Source of the DNA: Chionoecetes opilio
Taxonomy: Eukaryota > Arthropoda > Malacostraca > Decapoda > Majidae
Assembly (NCBI GenBank): GCA_016584305.1
Contig: JACEEZ010025355.1
Coordinates: 104,501 to 168,500, forward strand
Length of the DNA stretch: 64,000 nucleotides
Direction: 5' to 3'
Shown here: positions 53,495 to 63,669 of the stretch, piece after piece
How the letters are laid out: every line of letters starts with the position of its first letter
Numbering within the stretch: position 1 is the first letter of the stretch
The notes under the pieces: model-generated
What the model was told of the DNA's origin: nothing
The model's input: only the letters and a program-made list of their open reading frames with translations
The model's database searches: none
Translations under genes and position numbers: made by a program

Positions 53495-53887
53495 TGCACT
53501 GAAGTGTTCAACACAACCTCAGTGCAGGTCTGCTACAAGGATCTAGGGCTGCAATTTGTAGATGATGAACTCTCACAGACATTCAAAGGTGTGTCTGAGA
53601 ATGTAAATGCTACTGACCTGTAATATGTTACAATTATCAAGGACCTATGAGCTGATTCTCTTTGCGGCTTGAAGAAAAAAAGTACATACGTATATGTTAT
53701 CTGAATGAAATTATCAGGTGCTACGATATGCGGAATGCTGCACGTAAGACGAGAGGGCAGTGTGATTGAATACTTGAGGGAGCAAGGAAGGGTGGGAGAG
53801 TTAAAGGACTGCAGTGTGCAGGAAGGTACTGGATGTTGGTATCCGTTGAGGGAAAAAGTTTGTCCCTCTGTAACCATTGCTTCCATC

Positions 53888-54376
53888 TCAAGGAAGGTTC
53901 TTTGTGGCATGTTTGCTGCGCATGTGATCCTTTAGGCCCTCCCTACGAGAGGCCCGGTAGGAACACTGGGAACATGCAAAAGGCTTCTCCCCGGTATGGA
54001 CTCTGATATGCTTCACAAGGCTAGTTTTCAGTGAACAGCGATAATTACAATGGGGACATTGGAAAGGCTTCTCCCCAGTATGGACTCTGATATGCCTCAC
54101 AAGGCTAGCTTTCTGTGAACAGCGATAATTACAATGGGGACATTGGAAAGGCTTCTCCCTTGTGTGTTTCATCCCATGGCGTGTAAAATGGGTCTTGCGG
54201 GTAGTTTTGTAAGGACAAAAGGGACACTGGTGTTCCTTGGTGGACAGTTTGGTGCCATCATGAGAGGCATCATCCCACACTATACTGGCAAAGGATGGCC
54301 CACTTTGCTGCTGCCCTTCCCCAGTGCCAACCATCAGCTGTTGAGAGAGACTTTGATGAGACAAGCAGTCAGTCAT
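53888..54376 (-). CDS. C2H2 zinc-finger protein or terminal exon, copy ZF4 (4 fingers, first ATG lost)
   Basis: The 162-codon frame starts at the ATG that is codon 9 of the other copies, because the first ATG is ATA here (ATATGGACT at 54,399). Four C2H2 fingers lie at residues 51-71, 79-99, 107-127 and 135-156, with all ligands present. Helix residues -1/2/3/6 are R-T-H-R, Q-A-S-R, L-T-S-K and R-E-G-D. It ends KHATKNLP like ZF1. Loss of the first ATG while the rest is intact would be harmless if translation enters from a spliced upstream exon; the TTTCTTAG acceptor-like site directly before codon 1 of this version is unchanged. Alternatively the downstream ATG serves. Confidence 0.78.
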   Translation of the reverse strand: MTDCLSHQSLSQQLMVGTGEGQQQSGPSFASIVWDDASHDGTKLSTKEHQCPFCPYKTTRKTHFTRHGMKHTREKPFQCPHCNYRCSQKASLVRHIRVHTGEKPFQCPHCNYRCSLKTSLVKHIRVHTGEKPFACSQCSYRASRREGLKDHMRSKHATKNLP

Positions 54377-54493
54377 TCTAAGAAATGTGAAAGTCCATAT
54401 AAATCTTAATTAAGGCGTTTACAATAGAATTTTGTCTATTAAGTCTGTGTTAAGGTGTAAAGAAATCAATGAAAAGATCAAGATAAATGAGTT

Positions 54494-55047
54494 TGAGAAA
54501 TGAGAAATGAGGCTCTAGTCAGGCCTCACCTTGACCATGCGGTTCAGTTTTGGTCTCCATATTAGAGGATGGATATAGCCTTGTTAGAAACAGTGCAGAG
54601 AAGGACGACCAAAATGGTACAAGGGATGCGTAACTTTAGTTATGAGAAGAGATTGAAGTTACTAAAGTTACACTCACTCGAGAGACGCAGAGTAAGGGGC
54701 GATCTGATAGAAGTTTTTAAGTGGATAAAGAGATTTAATAAAGGAGAGGTAGGAAAAGTTCTTACGGCTTTTAACCAGGGTAGAACAAGAAGTAATGGAT
54801 TCAAGCTGGAAAAGCGTAGATTTAGAAAGGAAATAGGGAAAAACTGGTTCACAAATAGGGTGGTGAATGAATGGACTCAGAAGACAGGTAGTTAGTGCGG
54901 AGTCATTAGGGAGCTTTAAAGAGGGGCTGGATAGGTTCATGGATGGGGATGAAAGGTGGATGTAGGTAGTGTTAGGTGACAGGAACTCCACGTGTAGGCC
55001 TCGCGGCCTCTTGTAGCTTCCTTATTTTCTTATGCTCTTATGTTCTT
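54494..55047 (+). pseudogene. CR1-like LINE 3' fragment with ATGAGTT target duplication
   Basis: A 5'-truncated insert carries codons for the RT C-terminal region (RPHLDHAVQFWSPY, stop, RMDIALLETVQRRTTKMVQG, YEKRLKLLKLHSLERRRVRG, WFTNRVVNEWTQKTGS) and a 3' UTR ending in three 8-mers (TTCTTATG, CTCTTATG, TTCTTATG). The target duplication ATGAGTT is at 54,487-54,493 and 55,048-55,054; block 1 (7,083-7,096, AGAAATGAGTTGTGTATT) has it once. The 8-mer tail is the CR1 hallmark. Confidence 0.85.
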
Positions 55048-55960
55048 ATGAGTTGTGTATTTTGGCTGGACAATGTGAAATGCAGCTTTTCTTGCGTTAT
55101 CTTGAATGTGAATATTAGTCATAATCAGGGGATATTTAGTCTGTGAGAGCTCCTTAAGTTATAGAAGTAAGGATGAAATAAGATCAGGTCTAGTTAGTAC
55201 TATGAAATTCCAAGATGATAATAAACAGAGTGCAAGATTGTGCAAGTTCTCTAGGATTCTGTAGCTTCATGAACCAGTAAGAGGTCACATTAATTTACAT
55301 CATTGGTACTCCTCGGGGTCACAAAAAATAGGTCCCAAATATCCCAAAATGACCCCAGAAAAAGAAGAAAAAGTTCCAACACACCACATTGTACTGTCCT
55401 GCCGGGGCTTTAAACTCGCCGGAATCAGCGGTGTTGCCAGACGTACTTCTTATAAAAAAAAAAAAAAAAAAAAAGGTCCCAGATAAAAATGTCCAAAATA
55501 AAAAAAAAATTGGGTCCCTAATCAAAATATTAGTGTCCCAAATATATAACAAAATTTTGTGGGCGAGAAGAAAGTGACGAACGTATATTTACGTGATTGA
55601 CTACAGGTCTGTAGATCAGGGCTGTAACGTGACTGCAACTTATCCACATATATATTTATAGATTCAATTAATGAAGCGTCATATGAGGCGTCAAGAATAG
55701 GAAGGGCGAACTCGCCAAAAGAAAGTTTTGAGAAAAACGCGTTTGAAGTTTTCGCTTGGTCAAAACATGAAAATAAACCTTCGACGCGCCCATTGACTTC
55801 ATTTACGTAGTGTTGGAAAGTATTCTTAATTTCTAATATGATCTAAATGTTCCGGAGGTTGTCAATTATTGCTATAGTGAGCACAGACTGTTTTAATGGA
55901 CTACCATGGACACTGGACTGAAATGTAGAAAGTATAAGGAAAAAATATATTGTTTGACGT
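55048..55960. other. Zinc-finger block 4: 5' flank
   Basis: No gene. It matches 7,084-7,685 and 8,326-8,599 of block 1, including the A-rich insertion-like piece (55,316-55,560), and shows the uninterrupted TA where MITE B1 sits in block 1. Confidence 0.6.
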
Positions 55961-57393
55961 ACAGTAAACCCTCTCTAATTCGAACCCATATAGTACAACA
56001 TTTTGGAGGTGTCCACCATAAGTACATTATAACATGGGTTTCTATGATTCGTACAACACGATTTTGTACAACACGGCGTGCTGTGTCGCCCATAAAACCG
56101 TGTTGTATGAGGATGCAGTGTACCTAAATCCTGTTCTCTTTTTGTGGCGAGTTCGCCCTTGCTATTCTGAGAGCCTCATATATTCAGTTTTTTCCTTATT
56201 AGTATTTATTCAGTTTATTTTAGTTATTCTATATTATTTCTTCTCCCAACAAATAAGGGGAAAAGTATAGAAAACAATAATCAAATTGAATTAGAATTTT
56301 AATTAAAAATAGTTCAACAAAAAGAAAAAAAATGATTAAAGCCCCCAAAAAAAAAAACTTTAGATGCCAAATTTTGCAATTTAAGCTTATTCAAATTTCT
56401 TACATTGGAATAAAAGATTAGGGAAGTTAATATGTCTGATAATTTTTGAAGTTATTTCCCAAACTTCCAAAAAAGTGTTACCTTTGAAAACTCTACAATC
56501 AATTATTTTTTCAGGCCCAACTTTTTCCCCCCTGGATATGCGGGAGTGTGAAAGGCACTTTTGGGGACAGAGTGAATGGCGCAGTGTGGTGAAAAGGGGG
56601 GTGACGCGGGGCTAGTTGTAAACCCCTTAGGCAATGAAGGGGTGGGGTAAACCACTGGGAATGGGGCCGGGTTAGGGAAAACCCCTGGGCAACTGGCCTG
56701 GCGGCCCTGGTGCAGTTTTTGGGGGATACACTAATAAATGGCCAATGAAAAAAAAATCAAAACTTTTATACATTAAAGATAGAAAAAACATTTTTGATTC
56801 AAAACGGTTTTCCTTGTTTTTAAAAAAATAACTTTTTTTTTGTTTTACAAATATATTTGGGGGGTTACATTTTGCTCCCCTTTATATCACCTATAAAACC
56901 TTTTTTCTTGTATTTTACAAGTGAGAAAGAATCATATTTTTGTAAATTGCGTTGAAGGCCACCGGGGACTTGCTGAAATGTGGCAAGCAACTAAATTAAC
57001 AACCCATAATGATATTCAGAAAAAATACCCCCAAATGTTAAGAATATGAATCATTGTTTCCCCCCTTCCCTACATAACATTGTGGCAAAAACCAGGAACT
57101 CCTAGTATTTTTGGAATCAGTCCACTTTTAAACATTTTATGAAAAATTAGGCATCCCAAACGAGTTTTAGCAGCTGCTTGATCCTGTGGGGGTTTTCCCT
57201 GCCTGAAGTTTAAACCCCAAACCCTCATGCAGGTTGCTACAAGTATCTGGGGCTGCAATCTGAGATGATAAACCTCACAGACATTAAAAAGGGTGTTCTG
57301 GCTGAAATTTTTTCTACTGACCTGTAATTGTTAAAATTATCAAGGACCTATGACTGATTCTCTTTCGCGCTTGAAGAAAAAAAATACATCGTA

Positions 57394-58061
57394 CGGGAAA
57401 AACCCGTTATACGAGCTTCGGTATCGAGAAATCAATGATACATGAGCAATTGGGGTTTTTTCAAAAATACAGATCGAAAATTTAAACTACGACATTCAAA
57501 CGGGTGGAAAATTAAAGTTTAAAAAAGCGCACCCTTTCCCTTAAAGCATCTGGGCTGTATGATGATTTGTGGTGGCCCTAGCTTGGGGGGCCCCACCCTG
57601 GCTAATTACCCCTAAAGGTCAAGCCAAACCCCGGCGGGACCTATCGGGTCGGACCCAAATTCCTTCATCACCTCCATTGCTGGGTTCCCCCCTGGCTTCC
57701 TAACCACTTCTGGGAGTTTACCCTACCCCACACTGAGGGAACACAGGGAGAAAAAGGGTTTGGGGTTCCTGTCACGTGTGGTTGTAGGAACTGCCTAAAA
57801 CAGGACTCCCGGGGGTGGGGCAAAGGGGATTTTTTTTGCCCCCGTAGGGCACCCCCAAAAAAGGCATGACCTGAAGGTATTAGCCAGGGTTGGGCCCCAA
57901 CCCTTGGGACCCTACAGTTTTTTTTAGCTTGAAAAACATGTCTTTTATAGGGTCCCGGGAACAAACCTAATTTTACCATTAGTTATTATTTTGCTATAAA
58001 GGATTTCGCTTTTTGAAAATGCCCGGGGGAAACCCAAATCCGTATCTTCGGACTTTCCCTG
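57394..58061. mobile_element. Family A element A6, degraded, at the recurrent TA site of block 5
   Basis: The left end CGGGAAAAACCCGTTATACG follows ATACATCGTA; the right end TCTTCGGACTTTCCCTG precedes AATATATGTTACTG. Both are recognisable but altered family A termini. The position matches A5 in block 3 and E in block 2. Confidence 0.6.
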
Positions 58062-58264
58062 AATATATGTTACTGAATGAAATTCTCAGGTGCTATGTTT
58101 GCGGAATGCTGCACGAAAGACGATGGGAGTGGATTGAATCTTGGGGAGCAAGGAAGGGTGGGAGAGTTAAAGGACTGCAGGGTGCGGAAGGTACTGGTTT
58201 TGGTATCCTTTTGGGGAAAAATTTTTGCCCCTCTGTAACCTTTGCTTCCACCAAATAAAGGGTT

Positions 58265-58680
58265 TTTTGTCATGTTTGCGTGCATGTGATATTTTTAGGC
58301 CCCCCCTAGAAGGCCCGGTAGGGAAAAAAGGAACATGCAAAGGTTCCCCCCGTATGGACTCTGATATGTTTACAAGTCAGTTTAGTGAACAGCGATAATT
58401 CAAGGGGGACTTTGGGAAAGGCTTCTCCCCTGTAGTTTCACCCCATGGCGTGAAAATTCCCCTTGGGGGTTTTTGTAAGGGACAAAGGACCTGGTTTTCC
58501 TTGGTGGACTTTTTTGGTCCCATCTGAGAGGCTCATCCCACCTATATGGCAAGGGATGGCCCACTTTGCTGCGCCCTTCCCCAGTGCCAACCACAGCTTT
58601 TAAAGGAGACTTTGAGGGAAAGCATCATCATTCTAAGAATGTAAAGTCCCCATAAATCTTAATTAAGGTTTAAATGAATT
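58265..58680 (-). pseudogene. C2H2 zinc-finger copy ZF5, disrupted
   Basis: On the minus strand pieces of the leader (MVGTGEGRSKVGHPLPYRWD) and of finger 1, one middle finger and the last finger can be followed, but frameshifts fall every 20-40 bases. The tract is shorter than ZF1 and appears to have had three fingers. With so many indels no protein is possible as written; poor base calls in this stretch are a real alternative to decay. Confidence 0.65.
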
Positions 58681-59330
58681 TGTTTATTAATCTGTGTTAA
58701 GGGAAAAGAAATAAATGAAAAGATAACAAAAGGGGTTGGTTTTTTGGCTGACAATGTGAAAGCGTTTTTCTTGCGTATTTTTGAATGTAAAATTTTATCT
58801 AATCAGGGATATTAGTCGTGAGAGCTCCCTTTGGGTTTTAGAAATAAGGAGAAAAAGATCAGGTCTAGTTATTACATGAAAAATTCCCGAGATAAAAGCA
58901 GAGGGGAAGAAGTAAGAAAACAATGATAGTTCAAACCCAAAGAAAAACAATGGTACTGAAACCCCAAAAAAGAACTTTAGATGACAAATTTTTAGCAAAA
59001 AATAAAGCTTTTCGTTATCATTACAAAGGAAAATTTAAAGGTAATCCGGAAGTTAAGGCACGGACTCAAAATTCGGGGGAAAAAATTTGTTTGGGTTTTT
59101 CTGTTCTTTATTTTTTCTGGGTTATTTCCCAAACCTGCTAATCAAACAAGGCAAAAAACGCTGGCCCGAAGAGAGTAAATTCGTGTCCCATTCACAATAA
59201 TCAAAACAATTTTGGGTAGAGGCCAACAAAATTTCCCGGGAATTTTTTGCTTTTTTCCCCAAACCCCAACTGTGCTTCAAAAAGGAGAAGGAAAAATCAA
59301 AACATCAAAGGTAAAAACCCCTAAGAAAAA

Positions 59331-60683
59331 AGGACAAGAGAAAAGGCAACACCTGGCTGACCTGACTACAAGCCCGGTGGCTTTGATGTGGGATCGTCCG
59401 TGGCGACAAGGAGGTGCTTGGCTACCACTGACACCCTACCTTCAAGGGATAATATGTTGTTGCATAGACCACTGTATCTCTGGACTGTTTACGCGCCAGT
59501 GTTTTGAAATCGCCAGGCTGCATAGGGGCCCTACTGGTCCCATCTACATACATCGTCCTTGACTGTACCGAGAATGCATAAGTGTGGTTGGGGTGTGGCT
59601 AAGGTGTGGTGGTGGTGGGGTGAAGGTGTGGTGGTGGGGGTGGGGTGTGGTGGTGGGGGTGGGGTGTAGTGGTGGTGGTGGGGTGGTGGTGGGGGTGCGA
59701 GATACTGGGAGATGAGAGGAAATTATGTGGAATGGTTGTGGGTGGGGGTGGGTGGTTATAGTATGGTAGTGGGGTAGAGGATGGGGGTTATAGTGTGGTG
59801 GGGGGGAATTTGGGGTGTTGTTATAGTGTGGTAGGGGAGATATTGGGGTGTGGTTATAGTGTGTTGGGGGGAAAGGAGGGGGATAGAATATTGAGGAAGG
59901 ATAAGAGGTAGGTGTGGTTATGGTTGTGATAGTGGTGGGAAATATTGGGGCGTGGTTATAGTGTGGTAGGGTGTAGAAGAAGGGGATGGAATATTGTGGA
60001 AGGATAGAGAGAGGTGTGGTTATGGTTGTGGTTGTGGTAGTGGTGGGGGGATAGAAGGCTGGTGTTAGAAGTGGTGTGGAAGTGGGAGTTGTAATGGGTT
60101 GTGGTGGAGTGTGGTTGTGCATGTGGTAGGGAGTGATAGTTAAGGTGGCAGGTGTTGTGAGTGGGTTGTGAGGTGTTTAAAGTGGGTTGTGAGTTGTTAT
60201 GAGGTGTTAGAGAGTTATAAGATATTAATAATTATGAGGTGTTGTGAGTGGGTTATGAGGTGTTGTTAGAGTTATAAGATATTAATAATCATGAGGTGTT
60301 GTTAGTGGGTTGTGAGGGTGTTGTGAGTGGGTTATGAGGTGTTGTTAGAGTTATAAGATATTATTAATAATTATGAGGTGTTGTTAGTGGGTTGTGAGTG
60401 GTTATGAGGGGTTATGAGTGGGTTATAGATTTGATGAGTGGTTATGATGTGTTGTGAGTGGGTTATGATGTGTTGTGAATGGGCTATGAGTAGTTATGAT
60501 TTGTTGTGAGTGAGTTATGAGTAGTTATGATTTGTTGTGAGTGGGTTATGAGGTGTTGTGAGTGGGTTAAGAGGTGTTATGAGTTATAAATGAGTAGGTT
60601 ATTAGGTGTTGTAACTTGTGAGTGGGTTGTGAGGTGAGTGAAATCCGAGACGCATCATTAACTTTACCTCATATGGTTTTAAT

Positions 60684-60715
<32 letters not shown>
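59331..60715. repeat. Second copy of the 47-kb segment, non-LINE part
   Basis: AAAGGCAACACCTGGCTGAC onward repeats 47,033-48,408 with only a handful of differences (an extra G at about 59,695, a few bases missing near 59,805 and 60,405, a longer CA run before 60,716). It includes the small open frame at 59,377-59,562 and the minisatellites. Confidence 0.9.
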
Positions 60716-62035
60716 GTGGCAAAAATGTGTGAAAAAATTGTGAAGGACAGATGGTTGAAATATTTGGAAGAGACAAACACACTTGCAGGTGGCCAGTTTG
60801 GATTTAGAGGAGGAATGTCATGTACAACAAATCTATTGAGCTTTTACTCGAGAGTGATCGATGTGACACAGGAAAGAGAAGGGTGGGTCAATTGCATTTA
60901 CTTGGACCTAAAGAAGGCATTTGACAAGGTACCTCATAAGAGACTGCTCTGGAAGCTAGAACATGTAGGAGGATTGAAGGGTGGTTTGCTGAAGTGGATG
61001 GAAGACTTTTTGAGCAACAGAGAGATGAGAACAGTAATAAAAGATCAAAAGTCAGAATGGTGCAGTGTGATAAGTGGAGTTCCTCAGGGATCAGTATTGG
61101 CCCCAGTGATGTTCTTGGTCTATGTAAATGATATGGCAGAAGGAGTAAACAGTTATATGAGTTTATTCGCTGATGATGCTAAATTACTAAGAAAAGTAGA
61201 AAGTAAAGAGGACTGTGAGGATTTACAAAAGGATCTAGATAAGATTTTCAGATGGAGTCAAATATGGGAAATGGAGTTTAATGCCAAAAGTGTAAAGTGA
61301 TGGAAATGGGCAGTAGCAAAAAGAGACAGAGAGGAAAGTATTCGATGGGAAACGAATGGATAATCAAAACAAAGGTCGAAAAAATCTGGAGTATGGATTA
61401 AGGACAATTTGTCACCAGAGAAGCATATAAACAAGATCACAGGAGATACATACCAGTTGCTGAGGAATATAAGAATGGCATTCAAATATCTGGATGAAGA
61501 GATGATCAAGAAATTGATAACCTCTCTGATTCGACCAAGGTTGGAATATGCGGCAGTGATTTGGTCACCACATAAAAAGAAGGATATAAGGAAGATTGAG
61601 AGAATACAAAGAGCAGCCACAAAAATGGCTCCAAGCCTGAGAGATTTAACATATGAAAAAAGACTTTCAAGACTAAAACTCCCAACACTTGAGAAAAGAA
61701 GAGAAAGGGGAGATTTTATAGCAGTGTATAGAGCATCAATGGGTCTGGAAAAAATTGATAGAAATGATCTGTTTGTGTGGGACGACAGAAGTACAAGAGG
61801 TCATGAGAAGAAATTGAAAAGGACAACATGCAAGAGGGATATAAAAAAATACAGCTTCCCTTATAGAAGCATAGAAGCCTGGAACAACCTTGATGCAAAA
61901 GTGATTAATGCAAGAAGTATTCAGGACTTCAAAGGCAAACGGGATAATAGTAGATTTGGAGACGGGACAGTACGAGCATAGCTCTTTTCCTGTATGTTAC
62001 AACTAGGTAAATACAACTAGGTAAATACACACACA
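60716..62035 (+). pseudogene. CR1-like LINE, 3' part with reverse transcriptase (second copy)
   Basis: The same element as 48,408-49,735. The polymerase frame 60,716-61,300 has GGQFGFRGGMSCTTN, LKKAFDKVPHKRLLWK and the catalytic LFADDAKLL. It is broken by a single missing A in the run at about 61,285 (CCAAAAGTG against CCAAAAAGTG in the first copy). The thumb and C-terminal part (61,409-61,981) is longer and better than in the first copy, running to GKRDNSRFGDGTVRA. The tail has the same two 14-mers. Confidence 0.83.
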
Positions 62036-62799
62036 GCTGTCAGCTGTGTGTACAGATGTGCTCAAGAAGGCTCCTAATACAACTGGCTATTGTGACTGGA
62101 TGCTGTGACCAAACAAGGACGCAGAGGACCCAAAAAGACCTTGAGTACTTACAGGTGAGAGCTGTGCAGTTAAATAGTCTCGTCTCCAAATGATTAGCCT
62201 AAAAAGTAAAACAAATTGGAAGTAAACAAAGATGGAAGATCCCGCCACAACACCTTTTGACGGTTTTGATACCAAAGAAAAAGACATATTAGGGCTGAAA
62301 ACGAACCAGAGAAGTCATAATGCTAGAAAATATAGTACACGAAATGATGTATAAACTAGAGAAGATGGAAAAGAAAGTGTTCGTACTGGAAAAAGATAAT
62401 ACTATTTTGAAAAATAGAGTGGATGAATTAAATGGTATACAAGATGACGAAAAGGTAGTGAAAATGCATGCAGAAATTAATGCAGTACATAAGAAATGGA
62501 AAATGACACAAGAGGAAATGAAAGATGAAAGAAAGACATGGAAGATAGAACAAGAAAAAGACCAAGAAAGCTTACGCCAGATAATAGAAGATCAAGAAAG
62601 TGAAAAGAAAAATCTGACCAAAGAAGTAGTCAAAGTAATCAAACAAAAGGAAAACTTAGTTAGAGATACGGTGGACAAAAAGAAATGTGTCATCATTTTT
62701 GGTCTCAAAGAAAAAGTGCTGCCCAAGAAAAACATAAGAGAAGAGGAAGAAAAGAAAGTGTCAAAAGAAATATTTATAGTAGTAGAAGAAAATAAGTAG
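62036..62799 (+). pseudogene. CR1-like LINE ORF1 (second copy)
   Basis: ORF1 at 62,320-62,799 (159 codons) is a coiled-coil protein (K/E heptads, residues 1-125) with KCVIIFGLKEKVLPKK near its end, and stops at TAG. The next frame codons (IEEIHRLGKYEGGG, RPLKVKF) belong to the same protein beyond stops at about 62,797 and 62,887. The upstream start at 62,232 is in another frame, exactly as in the first copy, so this lesion predates the duplication. ORF1 proteins bind the LINE RNA. Confidence 0.78.
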
Positions 62800-62904
62800 A
62801 TAGAAGAAGAAATAGAAGAGATACACAGGTTAGGCAAATATGAGGGGGGAGGGGCCCGCCCCTTAAAAGTTAAGTTTACGTCTTAAAATACAGCACAAGA
62901 TATA

Positions 62905-63669
62905 TTGTCTAAGGCATGGAAACTGGCAAAGACAGAAGAATATAAGAAAATATGGATAAGAAAAGATATGAATGAGGAAGAAAGAGCCAGTCTGAATGTA
63001 CTGTTTAAAGAAGCCAAAGAAAAAAACGAATTGAGAACGGAAGAGGAAAAACAGAAATTCTATTGGAGAGTTTTAGACCAAAAACTGAAGAAGTGGTATC
63101 TAAAAGAGAGAGTAAGAGAAGACAGTTCAAAGGAAAATGAAAAACGATGGCGGGTATCGTACACAAATATAAATGGGCTAGTGTCAACATTAACAGAAGT
63201 AAACGACTACCTGAGAGCCAAGAAACCAGACATATTGGGTTTAGTAGAAACGAAGCTGAGTGATTCTGAGGATGTGCCAGTTGGGGAGGGTCAATATAAT
63301 GTATGGAGGCGAAACAGAAATCAGAAAAAGGGAGGTGGTGTAATGGTGTTAACAAGGAAGGATGTGGTAGTAGGGAATGTGGAAAAAGGAGAAGGAATGG
63401 CAGAGGTGTTGAAGGTAGAGTTGGTGATGAAAAAAGGAAGAATAAGAGACTTAGTACTCGTATACGTTCCACCTAAGACAAATTCCTGGGGGAGAGAAGA
63501 GTATGGAGACATGATAAGAGACACAAGCAAATGTTTAAGGAATACGATGGAAACTTGTGAGAACATAATTTTGATGGGAGATTTTAACTGCAAAGAAGTT
63601 TGCTGGGAAGAATGGTATACAGAAGGAGGAGAAGACTCATGGAGAATTGTTGGATTTGGTAATGAATAA
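62905..63669 (+). CDS. CR1-like LINE ORF1 tail plus endonuclease, open (second copy)
   Basis: This open frame of 254 codons starts with the C-terminal ORF1-like stretch (YKKIWIRKDMNEEERASLNV). It then enters an exonuclease-endonuclease-phosphatase domain: YTNINGLVST, KPDILGLVETKLSD, GGGVMVLTRKDVVV, LVYVPPKTNSWGREEYGDMI and IILMGDFNCKEVCWEEWY. These carry the expected N, E and D-x-N catalytic residues. It ends at TAA, where the rest of the nuclease (SDHVLIEFEV) continues in another frame at 63,744. In the first copy 503 bases of this region are deleted. The enzyme would nick the target for insertion. Confidence 0.78.
   Translation: MSKAWKLAKTEEYKKIWIRKDMNEEERASLNVLFKEAKEKNELRTEEEKQKFYWRVLDQKLKKWYLKERVREDSSKENEKRWRVSYTNINGLVSTLTEVNDYLRAKKPDILGLVETKLSDSEDVPVGEGQYNVWRRNRNQKKGGGVMVLTRKDVVVGNVEKGEGMAEVLKVELVMKKGRIRDLVLVYVPPKTNSWGREEYGDMIRDTSKCLRNTMETCENIILMGDFNCKEVCWEEWYTEGGEDSWRIVGFGNE

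Larger units (their letters stand above)
53495..55960 (-). repeat. Zinc-finger block, copy 4
   Basis: It starts at GCACTGAAGTGTTCAACACA (6,100 in block 1) and ends around GGACTGAAATGTAGAAAG (55,915-55,933). It carries a CR1-like insert (54,494-55,047). At 53,686-53,699 it has AGTACATACGTATATGTTAT, four bases (CGTA) more than block 1. It lacks the B1 MITE. Confidence 0.87.
55961..59330 (-). repeat. Zinc-finger block, copy 5, with error-like decay
   Basis: The order of block 3 is followed without elements A2, A3 and C2. To about 56,270 identity with block 1 is high. From about 56,280 to 59,330 there are very many single-base losses and run-length changes (for example GGTCCC to GGTTCCC-type changes and T or A runs lengthened), then identity returns abruptly to near 100% with 47,040 onward at about 59,338. 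An old pseudogene would not be expected to change so sharply at both edges. Confidence 0.75.
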
